Assembly (NCBI GenBank): GCA_029882675.1
Contig: JAOUKJ010000241.1
Span: 1 to 6,419, forward strand
DNA length: 6,419 bases
DNA from: Cyclobacteriaceae bacterium
Lineage (GTDB): Bacteria; Bacteroidota; Bacteroidia; Cytophagales; Cyclobacteriaceae
Reading direction: 5' to 3'
The notes below the pieces were generated by a model. It had not been told where the DNA came from and made no database searches. It was given only the letters and a program-made list of their open reading frames with translations. This document shows positions 5,969 to 6,419 of this stretch, piece by piece. A program made the translations under genes and the position numbers. Each line of letters opens with the position of its first letter. Position 1 is the stretch's first letter.

Positions 5969-6418
5969 TCAGCTTAAAGGCTTCGTCAGCTCTCCTTCAA
6001 GCCATATTTTTTCCGGTTCAGTCAGGTGGTTGGATTTTTCCCGGGTTATTGTAACTGTATTGGCCACCTGAAAGCTGCGGATGGCGTGAACATCGTTTTC
6101 CAATATCATCAGCCGGTCGTCATAGGGGCCTTTGGAGGAAATGAGTTTGACGAAGATGGGGGCAGACTCAATGGCGATAAAAAGGAAAATAATAAACCAG
6201 TGGGCCACATGCACCGGGCTGCTTTTTTCCGAAATGCGACTGAGCCCGTCAAGCCTTGAAGCAAATCCGTTGAAGTCGTTTTCTTCCAGTCCGACCAATT
6301 CAAGCGATGTCTGTGATTGCAAACTGTCTATCTGTGCCCTCTTCCTGTCAATAAGCAACAGGTTCGTTTCCCGGAGTTCGAAAAGTTCCCTTTCCACCCG
6401 GTCGGCATCGGCTTTTTT
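5969..6418 (-). CDS. DUF4407-like membrane protein, C-terminal part (5' end beyond window)
   Basis: About 149 C-terminal residues are visible and the frame stays open to the right edge (KKADADRV...), so the GTG at 6397 is probably an internal valine rather than the start. The visible part begins with a charged, heptad-like coiled coil (ELFELRETNLLLIDRKRAQI), then FNGFASRLDGLSRISEK. A membrane helix VAHWFIIFLFIAIESAPIFV follows, leading into KLISSKGPYDDRLMILEND, which resembles the 'E-x-x-P-x-x-x-K-L-x-x-x-G-P-Y-D' block near the C terminus of DUF4407 proteins. A short soluble tail ends at TGA 5969-5971. DUF4407 proteins are multi-helix membrane proteins of unknown function, and the N-terminal helices would lie outside the window. 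The gene converges on the VWA gene across its terminator. The family call comes from this motif and is fairly, not fully, sure. Confidence 0.8.
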   Translation of the reverse strand, partial: KKADADRVERELFELRETNLLLIDRKRAQIDSLQSQTSLELVGLEENDFNGFASRLDGLSRISEKSSPVHVAHWFIIFLFIAIESAPIFVKLISSKGPYDDRLMILENDVHAIRSFQVANTVTITREKSNHLTEPEKIWLEGELTKPLS

Positions 6419-6419
6419 A

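Noticed and set aside
6026..6303. 77-codon plus-strand and 64-codon minus-strand frames in the DUF4407-like gene
   Set aside because: They overlap the frame that carries the membrane helix and the GPYD motif; they are shadows.

Overview
The window looks like a chromosomal segment of a member of the Bacteroidota. The clues are a mucin/heparan-type sulfatase of the kind common in their polysaccharide-utilisation regions, an ECF sigma factor paired with an anti-sigma/TonB fusion, SusC-style 'carboxypeptidase regulatory-like' domains ending in a VVTGYG-type motif, a DUF4407-like protein, and a perfect Bacteroidetes -7 element (TAnnTTTG) ahead of the tRNA region. Base composition is moderate, with no obvious foreign block. 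I cannot assign a genus.

Layout. Bases 2-1051 (+) hold the C-terminal two thirds of a sulfatase that is cut by the left edge. A tRNA-Gly with anticodon CCC follows on the minus strand (1127-1198). Just upstream of it in transcription order lie a decayed 5' half of a second copy of the same tRNA (1228-1276) and a probable -7 promoter element (1295-1302). Bases 1344-1792 (-) hold a broken CPBP-family intramembrane protease, with motif 2 in one frame and motif 3 in another. Bases 1822-3874 (-) hold a two-gene operon: an ECF sigma factor, then an anti-sigma factor whose periplasmic part ends in a TonB domain. Divergent from it, 3934/3958-5853 (+) encodes an exported YfbK-like von Willebrand A protein, closed by a strong rho-independent terminator. 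A DUF4407-like membrane protein enters on the minus strand from the right edge (5969-6418).

How the parts may work together. The central divergent trio (3.9-kb span 1822-5853) is the most interesting unit. The sigma factor and anti-sigma overlap by 8 bases and are surely co-expressed. The anti-sigma protein runs from a cytoplasmic sigma-binding region through one membrane helix and a long acidic linker to a CarboxypepD-regulatory-like domain and a TonB C-terminal domain. The divergently encoded VWA protein carries a recognisably related CarboxypepD-regulatory-like domain at its exported N terminus, ending in the same LSE(I/M)V(V/I)xGxG motif that opens SusC-type outer-membrane receptors. A plausible inference is a cell-envelope sensing module in which envelope or outer-membrane state is relayed to the sigma factor, but the signal and the regulon cannot be read from this window.

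The flanks (sulfatase, tRNA with remnant, broken CPBP gene) look like a chromosomal junction that has undergone gene decay. I see no transposase, integrase, CRISPR array or phage gene.
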